From an uncultured Candidatus Altimarinota bacterium (GTDB lineage Bacteria > Patescibacteriota > Gracilibacteria > CAIRYL01), in assembly GCA_947311645.1 (NCBI GenBank), contig CAMZKZ010000042.1, positions 1 through 33,312 on the forward strand: 33,312 nucleotides of DNA, in the 5' to 3' direction. The translations under genes and the position numbers were made by a program. The notes under the pieces were generated by a model that made no database searches, was not told the DNA's origin, and worked only from the letters and a program-made list of their open reading frames with translations. This document shows, in pieces, positions 27,139 to 33,312 of the stretch; within the stretch, counting starts at the first letter, position 1; each line of letters starts with the position of its first letter.

Positions 27139-27168
27139 TTGTTTTGTTGTATATAGGTATGGTAACAT
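27139..27168 (+). promoter_or_regulatory. Possible promoter of the repeat-preceded coiled-coil gene
   Basis: TTGTTT (27139-27144) and TAACAT (27163-27168) are 18 bases apart, ending 32 bases before the ATG at 27201. An alternative -10 (TATATG, 27169-27174) overlaps. The assignment is tentative in AT-rich DNA, but it places the CTCAG tract in the transcribed, translated leader and not in the promoter spacer. Confidence 0.35.
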
Positions 27169-27200
27169 TATATGAAATTTATAATTTTACCTTTCATAGT

Positions 27201-27272
27201 ATGTTAATTTTTGGTACTCAGCTCAGCTCAGCTCAGCTCAGCTCAGCTCAGCTCATGAATTTTATTTTTTAG
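27201..27272 (+). CDS. Out-of-frame leader ORF carrying the repeat tract
   Basis: From the ATG at 27201 the frame reads MLIFGTQ followed by repeats of LSSAQ encoded by the CTCAG tract, then stops at TAG (27270-27272) after 23 codons. The downstream coiled-coil frame is open back to 27200 but has no ATG or GTG before 27284. Removing one 5-base unit, or adding two, would join this start to the downstream frame. It is therefore best read as the 5' end of the following gene in an out-of-frame state. Confidence 0.55.
   Translation: MLIFGTQLSSAQLSSAQLMNFIF
27217..27255 (+). repeat. Pentanucleotide tract (CTCAG)7 plus CTCA
   Basis: Seven perfect CTCAG units followed by a partial CTCA make 39 bases of uninterrupted tandem repeat. 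It is much richer in G+C than its surroundings and the only such tract in the window. Because 5 is not a multiple of 3, each unit gained or lost by slippage changes the reading frame of the leader codons. Confidence 0.98.
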
Positions 27273-27283
27273 AAAAACGATTT

Positions 27284-28735
27284 TTGTATTTACGATCTGC
27301 TCCTTCGGAGGCAGGGGATTCTTTAGAGAATCGAGCAGAGGCTATTGATGGAAAGGTTGAATCTGTAGAAGAAATTGTTAAAAACGATTTGAACGCATTA
27401 AAACAAGCAGTTAAAAAATCTATTATACCGAAGAATGCTGAATTATTTGATGCAGCATTAGAAAAAGCAAATTCACTTGATGATATTGAGAAAGCTGTAG
27501 ATGTATATGCAGAATCTGTTGAAAAAGCAATTGATCTCGCGGAGGATAGAAACAAAGCAGTTATAGATTTAATTGAAGGTGATTTATTAAGTGATTCGGA
27601 AAAACAAGAATTATATGGAACTCAAAATCCAAAGATTTCAATATTGTTTGCTGCTGCACAAGAACAAGTACAAGCATTAATTAATCTTAAAGAAAAATAT
27701 GATATTAGTGCAGATGTCTTTGATGAAGCTGATTTTGAAGATATAGTTGAAGAGGTGAAAGATGATTTAGCTGATCGAATTCATCAATCAGGAAAATATT
27801 CAGATAAATTTTTACTTACATCAGAGAGAGATAAGTTGGTCTTAGAATATCGTAATATTGAATTCGGAGAATATGATAGAAGCCCAGTGTTGCGAAATAT
27901 TGTAGCAATGAGGAAAAACTTAAATAAGTCTAAAGGAATGTTGAATAATGCTATTAATGCTTCTCTTAAATCTTCTATTGTATCTGCGAATTCTGTTAAA
28001 TTTGCTGCAATTCAGGCAGAGGTTACAGATTTATCAAATATTGTAAAAACTTTTAATCAGCAATCTGAAAAAGTAGAAGCACAGCGTTCTTCATTACGAA
28101 AAGAAATAGCACAATTAGAAAAAGTAGTTTCTGGAGCAAAAAAGAAATTATTACGTTTTGATAAATCAATTGATAGTTTGGAAAAATCTATAGGTAAAGC
28201 GGAAGATAGTGTAGATGGTGCAGAAGACAGCTATAGTGCAATAAGAAGAAAACATGGTGTATTTTGGACAATGGAAAAAAATATCAAAGAGGTTCTTGTT
28301 GAAAAAAAAGAAGATGAATTAATAGATGAAATAAAGGAAAAAGATGATAAATTTTTACTCGATAAGGAGAGAAATTTAAGAATTTTAAAACTGAGAAAGT
28401 TAAGAAGTGGGTCATTAGATCTTCCAGAAATTAAAAAAGCATTAGAGGAAATAAAACAAGCAAAACAAGCAATTATTAATTCTGAAAGAAATGTTGATCA
28501 AGGAGAGGCTCGTTTATTTGAATTAGAAGGGCAACAAAAAAGTGTTGAAGATATTATAGAAAATCTTGAAGGAGGTATATTTACCGAAGGAAAAATTGAA
28601 AAACTTAAAAAAGAATTATCGAATGTAACAGCTGAATATGAAAAAGGATTTTGGAACACTGTATCTTCATGGTTTTCAAGTCCTGATTCGACGAACACGA
28701 TTGATGATAATGAGGATGATGGTTATAATTATTAG
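27284..28735 (+). CDS. Coiled-coil protein of unknown function, candidate phase-variable
   Basis: A 483-codon frame coding for a highly charged, almost wholly helical protein rich in Glu, Lys, Asp, Ser and Leu. Long predicted coiled coils occupy about residues 230-330 and 385-460. The C-terminus is acidic and ends in DDNEDDGYNY. Cys is absent, no membrane helix is apparent, and no enzyme motif is visible. The only start in this frame after the last upstream stop is TTG 27284, with no ribosome-binding sequence. The better start is ATG 27201, which is out of frame with seven CTCAG units. With six units the product would begin MLIFGTQLSSAQLSSA and continue HEFYFLEKRF into this frame. Function unknown; a surface or structural role is only a guess. 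Confidence 0.65.
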   Translation: MYLRSAPSEAGDSLENRAEAIDGKVESVEEIVKNDLNALKQAVKKSIIPKNAELFDAALEKANSLDDIEKAVDVYAESVEKAIDLAEDRNKAVIDLIEGDLLSDSEKQELYGTQNPKISILFAAAQEQVQALINLKEKYDISADVFDEADFEDIVEEVKDDLADRIHQSGKYSDKFLLTSERDKLVLEYRNIEFGEYDRSPVLRNIVAMRKNLNKSKGMLNNAINASLKSSIVSANSVKFAAIQAEVTDLSNIVKTFNQQSEKVEAQRSSLRKEIAQLEKVVSGAKKKLLRFDKSIDSLEKSIGKAEDSVDGAEDSYSAIRRKHGVFWTMEKNIKEVLVEKKEDELIDEIKEKDDKFLLDKERNLRILKLRKLRSGSLDLPEIKKALEEIKQAKQAIINSERNVDQGEARLFELEGQQKSVEDIIENLEGGIFTEGKIEKLKKELSNVTAEYEKGFWNTVSSWFSSPDSTNTIDDNEDDGYNY

Positions 28736-28740
28736 AACTC

Positions 28741-29307
28741 CTACTTCTCTGTCTTTTTCATAGTATACATTCCATAGACTCCAGTGATAAATAAGACACA
28801 GTCTGTTAATGCTCCTCCAATAGAACCGTTTGAAATATTATAAGTAAACCACCCTAAAAGCATTATTGTAAATGCAATTCGCATCCAAATACCTTTTAAG
28901 GTAAATAAAATAATAGTACTGATAATTGAGGCACCAACAGGGATAAGATTTATCATTTTTTCAGTATCTGTTCCATCATCAATATATATATATAAGTAAA
29001 ATCCAATAAAAATATAAATAAGAACAATTACAAAAGATATTTTTTTGTTAAATGGATATTTAATAGCTAATAAATTTTTTATTACATCAACAGCATTTAA
29101 AAATCCTGCAGAAAGTGCTCCTAAAAGCAGGAAATGTATTGCCCAAATAAAAGATGAAATCGTCATTCGTATCATAAATTTTTCGTTGTTATTGCTCAGA
29201 AATGTTAAAAGAGACATTCCAAATCCTGCAAACCCAATAATTTGAGCAAGTGGATTTTCTTGAAAAAGGTGAATAAGATTGAAAAATAAGTCAGTAAATA
29301 TATCCAT
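28741..29307 (-). CDS. YgjV-like inner membrane protein
   Basis: A 188-residue protein with six to seven hydrophobic segments spread along its length and short loops. The arrangement and motifs such as AQIIGFAGFGMSLLTFLSNN, SSFIWAIHFLLLGALSAGFL and NAVDVIKNLL resemble the YgjV family of bacterial inner membrane proteins, whose function is unknown. It is convergent with the coiled-coil gene (5 bases between stops) and divergent from coaBC. No clear terminator separates the convergent ends. Confidence 0.7.
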   Translation of the reverse strand: MDIFTDLFFNLIHLFQENPLAQIIGFAGFGMSLLTFLSNNNEKFMIRMTISSFIWAIHFLLLGALSAGFLNAVDVIKNLLAIKYPFNKKISFVIVLIYIFIGFYLYIYIDDGTDTEKMINLIPVGASIISTIILFTLKGIWMRIAFTIMLLGWFTYNISNGSIGGALTDCVLFITGVYGMYTMKKTEK

Positions 29308-29383
29308 GTTTTTTTGGTATGTAAAAATAATTGTAATGATATATGGAGTGTAGCAAAAAGAAAAACTATGCTAAAATAAAAAT

Positions 29384-30709
29384 ATGAAAAATTCCAAAAA
29401 AATATTATTGGCAATAACAGGGTCTATAGCAGCTGTAAAAGCATATGATGCAATTCGAATGTTTCAAAATGATGGATATGAAGTGCAATGTGTGGTGAGT
29501 AAAGGTGGGGAGAAATTTATTTCTCGTTTATCGCTTGAAGCACTTTCTTTATATCCAGTTTTAGGTCCAGATATTTTTAGTTTTCCATCTTCGGAACATA
29601 CAAATCTTACATTACAAAATTATACTACAAAACATTCTTCTGATATTTTTGCACATATAGAATGTACGAAAGATGTGGATGCGGTGGTTGTGCTTCCTGC
29701 ATCTGCAAATTTTTTAGCAGATTTTTCTCAGGGAAGAGCAAGCGATTTTTTATCGAGTATGATGCTTGCAAATACAAAGCCAGTGTTGTTGTGTCCTGCA
29801 ATGAATGGGAATATGTGGAAAAATGAAGCAGTTCAAAATAATATAAAACAAATTAAAAAGAGAGAGGGAAATATCGAAATAGTAGCACCACAAAAATCTG
29901 GAATTTTAGCATGTGGAGATGAAGGAGTGGGGAAGTTAGCTCTCCTTCAAAATATAAGATTATATCTTGAAAAAGTATTAGCAAAACATGGTACTATAAA
30001 TACTCTTGAAAATACAACAGTTGTAATAACTATGGGAGGAACACAAGAAAAAATTGATCCTGTTCGTTTTCTTGGAAATTTTTCTTCTGGAGAAACAGGG
30101 AAAATTATTGCAGAGCAGTGTTTTATTTTAGGGGCAAAAAAAGTGATTTGTATAGTGGGAAATGTGAGTGTTTCTTTGGAATATTTGAAAGAAATAGAAA
30201 ATTTTGAAATTGTTACTTTGAACAATAACTCAGCACAAGAAATGTTAATTGCTACAGAAAAATATGTACAAGATGCTGATATTATAATTTTTGCCGCAGC
30301 AGTTGCAGATTTTACACCAAAAAATTATTCGGAAAATAAAATAAAAAAAATACATGATAATGGTAGTATTCCTGCACATGTAGTGCTAGATTTACAAGAA
30401 ACAATAGATATTGCAAAATATATTACAGAATACTGTAAAAAAACTCTTAATAATAAACAAATATTTGTAGGGTTTGCACTTGAAACAGAAAAAAAAAGAG
30501 AACATTTTAAACAGATTATTCAACAAAAATGTGAAAAGAAAAATTTAGATTATGTATTGGGGAATACACCACAAAATTTTTCTCAAAACGGAATATCTCA
30601 AAATTTTAATTATGTAGTGTATTCAAAAAAAACTCAAACCTTTACAGAAGGTGTTGAGTTTTTCGATAAAAAAAGTTTTTTTACAGCGTTTTTAAAATCT
30701 CTTTTGTAA
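29384..30709 (+). CDS. coaBC: Phosphopantothenoylcysteine decarboxylase/synthetase (CoaBC)
   Basis: A bifunctional enzyme of coenzyme A synthesis: the C-terminal domain joins cysteine to phosphopantothenate and the N-terminal flavoprotein domain decarboxylates the product. At 441 residues, its N-terminal half shows LLAITGSIAAVKAYD, FAHIEC with the catalytic His, VVLPASANF, CPAMNGNMW and CGDEGVGKLA. The C-terminal half shows VITMGGTQEKIDPVRFLGNF, SSGETG and FAAAVADFTP. A TAAAAT hexamer ends 6 bases before the ATG and there is no ribosome-binding sequence. The last 29 bases overlap the convergent pgi gene. Confidence 0.95.
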   Translation: MKNSKKILLAITGSIAAVKAYDAIRMFQNDGYEVQCVVSKGGEKFISRLSLEALSLYPVLGPDIFSFPSSEHTNLTLQNYTTKHSSDIFAHIECTKDVDAVVVLPASANFLADFSQGRASDFLSSMMLANTKPVLLCPAMNGNMWKNEAVQNNIKQIKKREGNIEIVAPQKSGILACGDEGVGKLALLQNIRLYLEKVLAKHGTINTLENTTVVITMGGTQEKIDPVRFLGNFSSGETGKIIAEQCFILGAKKVICIVGNVSVSLEYLKEIENFEIVTLNNNSAQEMLIATEKYVQDADIIIFAAAVADFTPKNYSENKIKKIHDNGSIPAHVVLDLQETIDIAKYITEYCKKTLNNKQIFVGFALETEKKREHFKQIIQQKCEKKNLDYVLGNTPQNFSQNGISQNFNYVVYSKKTQTFTEGVEFFDKKSFFTAFLKSLL

Positions 30710-31940
30710 TGCATTTAGACCGTTCAACTCCTGGTTGATTAAATGTGTTTACACCAAGCATTTCCCCAATAAAGGCAGTAGAAGCTTCTAAAAATAAAAA
30801 GAGTTGTCCGAGTGTGTTCTCGTTTATTTCAGAAATATGAAGGGTAAGGTTCGAGACATTTTTTTCTTGAAGTGAAGTTTGTGTTCCTTGAAGTTCTGCG
30901 TGAATTAAATCTTGAAATGTTTTCTTATGAAAAATTTTGTGTTGTGAAGAGAGAGAATCGCTTTGTGTGATGAAAACAGTATTTTCAAAGTTTTCTACTT
31001 TTACAAAAATAACAAGTTTATCTTCTGGTCCATCGGAAAAGAGTTGGAGTTGAGAATGTTGATCGGTTGCACCAACAGCAGAAAGAACAGTGTATCCTTG
31101 TCCGTCTTTTCCTGTCGATTCTGCTAAGAGTTGTGTGTACCACGCTCCAAGTTGCTGTAGTCGAGAAGAATAGGGCATAAATGCATGAATGGGTTCATCG
31201 GCTAAATAACAGCTGAGAGCAAATTGAAATGGAGTATTGTTGTGAGGGTTAGGATCGGTAAACAGTTTTACCATTTTTTTTGCACCAGCAATCATTTCAT
31301 CAATATCTATTTTCATGAAAAGAGCTGGAAGCAGTCCTACGGCAGTAAGTACAGAAAATCGTCCGCCAATATTTTCTGGTACAGAAAAGGTTGGAATATT
31401 ATATTTTTCCCCTTCTTCTCGTAAAAATCCAGTTTTTCCAGTGATGATAGCTATATTGTTTTGTAATTCATCATCTGTACTCTTTCCTTCTGTTTTAAGA
31501 AGATTAGAAAAATATAAGTATTGTGAAACCGTTTCAGATGTTCCACCAGATTTTGAAATAATAATAAAAAGTGTTTTTTTAAGTGTTATTTTTTGAGTAC
31601 ATGAAAATATTATATCTGGATCACTATTGTCGAGAATATGTAAGTTTGGAGTATTTTTTTTTGGTAATGCATTTACTATCGCAGATAGCCCAAGTGCAGA
31701 TCCTCCAATTCCACAAATTACAATATCTGTGAAATTATTTTTATTTTTTTTATAAAATAATTGTATTTCTTGTATTTCATTTTGAAATGCAGGTGTTTCA
31801 AATATTGAATAAAACCCTTGTTCGTGTTTGTGTATTCTTGTAAGAAGTTCTGGTAGTTTTTTTGTTCCTACTTCCCAGTGGTCATCATAAATTTTTTGTG
31901 CAGAAAATAAATTTGTATTATTAAGCGTTATAGTGGTCAT
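30681..31940 (-). CDS. pgi: Glucose-6-phosphate isomerase
   Basis: A 419-residue phosphoglucose isomerase of the shorter bacterial type. Sugar-phosphate motifs are in order: VICGIGGSALGLSAIVNAL, FIIISKSGGTSETVSQYL, ENIGGRFSVLTAVGLLPA, the ESTGKDGQGYTVLSAVGA segment, TDQHSQLQLFSDGPEDK and the C-terminal FNQPGVERSKCITKEIL. An upstream TTG at 32000 would overlap the preceding gene; the ATG at 31940 is chosen. It is the last gene of the run superoxide reductase - membrane protein - pgi and overlaps the convergent coaBC end by 29 bases. Confidence 0.94.
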   Translation of the reverse strand: MTTITLNNTNLFSAQKIYDDHWEVGTKKLPELLTRIHKHEQGFYSIFETPAFQNEIQEIQLFYKKNKNNFTDIVICGIGGSALGLSAIVNALPKKNTPNLHILDNSDPDIIFSCTQKITLKKTLFIIISKSGGTSETVSQYLYFSNLLKTEGKSTDDELQNNIAIITGKTGFLREEGEKYNIPTFSVPENIGGRFSVLTAVGLLPALFMKIDIDEMIAGAKKMVKLFTDPNPHNNTPFQFALSCYLADEPIHAFMPYSSRLQQLGAWYTQLLAESTGKDGQGYTVLSAVGATDQHSQLQLFSDGPEDKLVIFVKVENFENTVFITQSDSLSSQHKIFHKKTFQDLIHAELQGTQTSLQEKNVSNLTLHISEINENTLGQLFLFLEASTAFIGEMLGVNTFNQPGVERSKCITKEILKTL

Positions 31941-31950
31941 AAGAAGTATA

Positions 31951-32586
31951 TTATTTAAATATTTTGCTATTAAAGGCAAAGTATAATTGTTCTGTTGCAA
32001 GAATTACGATGGGAAGCATCATCCAGATAAATGGGGTAAAGAGAACGGTAACCATTGTGTTTGAAGATGGAGCACCAATTCCTATATAAATAAGAATAAG
32101 CAGTGTTTGTGAAAGTGTAACACCAATCACACCTCCAATAGCATACTTCACTCCTGCAAAAATTTCTGCAAATAATGCGGATCCACTAGCAGAAAGAAAA
32201 AGATGTATTCCAGCGATGGTAAGGGTGAAACTTTGAGTTGAAGATAAAAGGTAGAAGGGAAGTACTGTAATAAATAAAAATATATTTAAGAAAAATACGG
32301 CTTGCAGAGTTTGTTTTGTATATACATATTTTTTTTTATTGTATTTTGTTAAAAAATATACCGCAGAAAAATTTGATGAAAATGATAATATGAATAATAT
32401 AATGAGCAAACTACTTCCAGAGAAGTCTGCTGAAGTAAGGCTATTCATAGAATTAAGATACATTATTGCTACCATTGCGAATAGTGCAATTACAGTACCG
32501 AGTAATCCTCCTGCAGTGCATGAAGCAATATCAGTAAAAAAATTTCCGATAGAGTGGGTATTTTCTTTTTTTGATTGCATTGTCAT
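31951..32586 (-). CDS. Six-helix membrane protein, unknown
   Basis: A 211-residue hydrophobic protein with about six predicted membrane spans (about residues 20-45, 57-80, 95-112, 118-140, 145-165, 172-200) and a short polar N-terminus containing MQSKKENTHS. No family motif was recognised. The glycine/serine-rich spans 4 and 5 suggest tightly packed helices. It starts 5 bases after the superoxide reductase stop and ends 10 bases before pgi, so co-transcription is likely. An ATG two codons later (32580) is an equal alternative start. Confidence 0.65.
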   Translation of the reverse strand: MTMQSKKENTHSIGNFFTDIASCTAGGLLGTVIALFAMVAIMYLNSMNSLTSADFSGSSLLIILFILSFSSNFSAVYFLTKYNKKKYVYTKQTLQAVFFLNIFLFITVLPFYLLSSTQSFTLTIAGIHLFLSASGSALFAEIFAGVKYAIGGVIGVTLSQTLLILIYIGIGAPSSNTMVTVLFTPFIWMMLPIVILATEQLYFAFNSKIFK

Positions 32587-32591
32587 AAATG

Positions 32592-32903
32592 TTATAGGCT
32601 TTCCCAAATACCATGAAGGTTACAGAATGCATGTGCAGATAGTGTATCTGTATCAGTAAGGTTAGACACAGTGAATACTGCTTTTGGTTCATCTGTTTTT
32701 TTCAGTGTTATTTTTTCAACTGATTCTCCATTTTTAAAGAGTTCAATAAAAATAATCCAGTGGTCATCTTCCATTGGGTGTGTAATTCCATCTCCACAGC
32801 TTACGGTTACAGTATTTTCCGATATTGTGATAAAAGGAATATGTTTTCGTTCAGAATCTGTAAGATTGTTTTTATCTACTGCAGTTTTAATAAGTGGTGC
32901 CAT
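32592..32903 (-). CDS. Superoxide reductase, one-iron (neelaredoxin type)
   Basis: A 103-residue enzyme that reduces superoxide to peroxide without releasing oxygen, typical of anaerobes and microaerophiles. All five iron ligands are visible: H21 in RKHIPFI, H42 in ITHPMED, H48 in DDHWIIF, and C94 and H97 in FCNLHGIW. There is no N-terminal desulforedoxin domain. The Glu that usually stands directly before the Lys-His pair is Arg here (E18-R19-K20-H21), so the trans-iron Glu may be absent or shifted; some functional members also lack it. The frame extends upstream to 32999, but that part overlaps a terminator hairpin, so ATG 32903 is preferred. Confidence 0.88.
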   Translation of the reverse strand: MAPLIKTAVDKNNLTDSERKHIPFITISENTVTVSCGDGITHPMEDDHWIIFIELFKNGESVEKITLKKTDEPKAVFTVSNLTDTDTLSAHAFCNLHGIWESL

Positions 32904-32931
32904 TGTAATATAGGGGTAAGATAGGGTGATA

Positions 32932-32959
32932 GTAATATATTCTATAGAAAGTGTAACAA
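32932..32959 (-). promoter_or_regulatory. Predicted superoxide reductase promoter
   Basis: On the minus strand TTGTTA (32954-32959) and TATTAC (32932-32937) are 16 bases apart, 28 bases before the start codon and just downstream of the typA terminator. Confidence 0.4.
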
Positions 32960-32971
32960 AATCATCTCTAT

Positions 32972-33010
32972 AAAAAAAGAGCAGTGAAATATTTTTCACT
33001 GCTCTTTTTA
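32972..33010 (-). terminator. Terminator after typA (bidirectional)
   Basis: A perfect 16-bp stem (AAAAAGAGCAGTGAAA with its complement) around a 4-base loop, ending in T-runs on both strands, lies 21 bases after the typA stop. It separates typA from the superoxide reductase operon. Confidence 0.93.
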
Positions 33011-33030
33011 CTAATACTTAGGCGTTCTTA

Positions 33031-33194
33031 TTAATTTTTCTTTCCATTTCGTTTTCGTTCTGTTTCAGTAAGCCATCGTTTTCGTAATCGAATATTTAAT
33101 GGAGTAATTTCTACAAATTCTGTTGCATCGATATATTCAAGAGCGATTTCAAGAGACATTGGAAGTGGTGGTGTAAGATTTACAGCATCATCTT
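33031..33194 (-). CDS. typA: TypA/BipA translational GTPase, C-terminal fragment
   Basis: About 54 C-terminal residues of TypA (BipA), a ribosome-associated GTPase for stress and cold adaptation. KDDAVNLTPPLPMSLEIALE and the following FVEITPLNIRLRKRWL match the family's conserved C-terminal domain, ending in ERKRNGKKN. Upstream of the KDDAV block the frame remains open but enters the palindrome arm and no longer resembles TypA, so the fragment is taken to end at the foldback point. The GTPase domain is not in the window. Confidence 0.88.
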
Positions 33195-33312
33195 TTCCAA
33201 TGTCTCTTGAAATCGCTCTTGAATATATCGATGCAACAGAATTTGTAGAAATTACTCCATTAAATATTCGATTACGAAAACGATGGCTTACTGAAACAGA
33301 ACGAAAACGAAA
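33047..33312. repeat. Perfect 118-bp inverted repeat at the contig end
   Basis: Bases 33047-33164 are the exact reverse complement of 33195-33312, with a 30-base spacer. Both arms encode the same TypA C-terminal segment on opposite strands, and the right arm runs to the last base. A perfect foldback within a conserved coding region at a contig end is the usual mark of an amplification or assembly chimera. Confidence 0.97.

Noticed and set aside
27217-27255. CTCAG tract as a CRISPR array or mobile-element end
   Set aside because: The units are 5 bases with no spacers, and no transposase or target-site duplication is nearby; a simple-sequence repeat explains it.
32904-32999. N-terminal extension of the superoxide reductase frame
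   Set aside because: It overlaps the promoter and the strong typA terminator stem, and the family normally starts near MAPLIK at 32903.
1-33312. Use of genetic code 25 (UGA = glycine)
   Set aside because: All genes are full length under the standard code, glycine uses GGN codons, and no frame gains family-conserved sequence by reading TGA as sense.

Overview
The window is an AT-rich (roughly 30 % G+C by eye), gene-dense bacterial contig that appears complete to both ends: it opens inside mcrB and closes in a perfect foldback palindrome inside typA. Open frames fit the standard code: glycine uses GGN and no internal TGA is needed. TGA is nevertheless almost unused as a stop (1 of 28 visible gene ends). 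Arginine is often CGA/AGA, and most starts lack a Shine-Dalgarno sequence. The gene content suggests a small-genome anaerobe, possibly a Patescibacteria/CPR-like lineage such as the Peregrinibacteria neighbourhood. That placement is an inference and is not settled by the sequence.

Layout. 1-3654 (+): the end of McrB, McrC, a lone dihydropteroate synthase and exonuclease III. 3727-6991 (+): a DUF389 membrane protein and RlmN. 7011-8266 (+): tRNA-His with its promoter and a leader hairpin, a short PhnA-like protein and a predicted nuclease. 8295-16277 (+): the RNA polymerase operon rpoB - ssb-like - rpoC, closed by a strong terminator. 16439-16513 (-): tRNA-Asn. 16654-22359: a surface-polysaccharide region with a polyprenyl-phosphate sugar-1-phosphate transferase (-), a divergent Wzz-like protein (+), and a minus-strand operon purQ-like, membrane-anchored HTH protein, flavodoxin-fold oxidoreductase, CsaB-type pyruvyl transferase. 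22441-26022 (-): clpB under a CIRCE/HrcA-type operator, followed by an MscS-like TM-helix protein and a terminator. 26083-27110 (+): pth and rpiB. 27201-28735 (+): a coiled-coil protein preceded by a (CTCAG)7 tract that puts its only good start codon out of frame. 28741-30709: YgjV-like protein (-) and coaBC (+). 30681-32903 (-): superoxide reductase, a six-helix membrane protein and pgi. The end holds the typA 3' end and the palindrome.

How the genes fit together. Core functions (transcription, translation quality control, CoA synthesis, sugar-phosphate isomerases) are interleaved with a modification-dependent restriction system, a cell-surface glycan module that could support S-layer anchoring, and oxygen-stress defence by a one-iron superoxide reductase. 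The clearest candidate for something undescribed is the pentanucleotide-repeat switch in front of the coiled-coil gene. Other points of note are the ssb-like gene inside rpoBC, the membrane-anchored HTH protein, the predicted nuclease, the extended PurQ and the scarcity of UGA stops.
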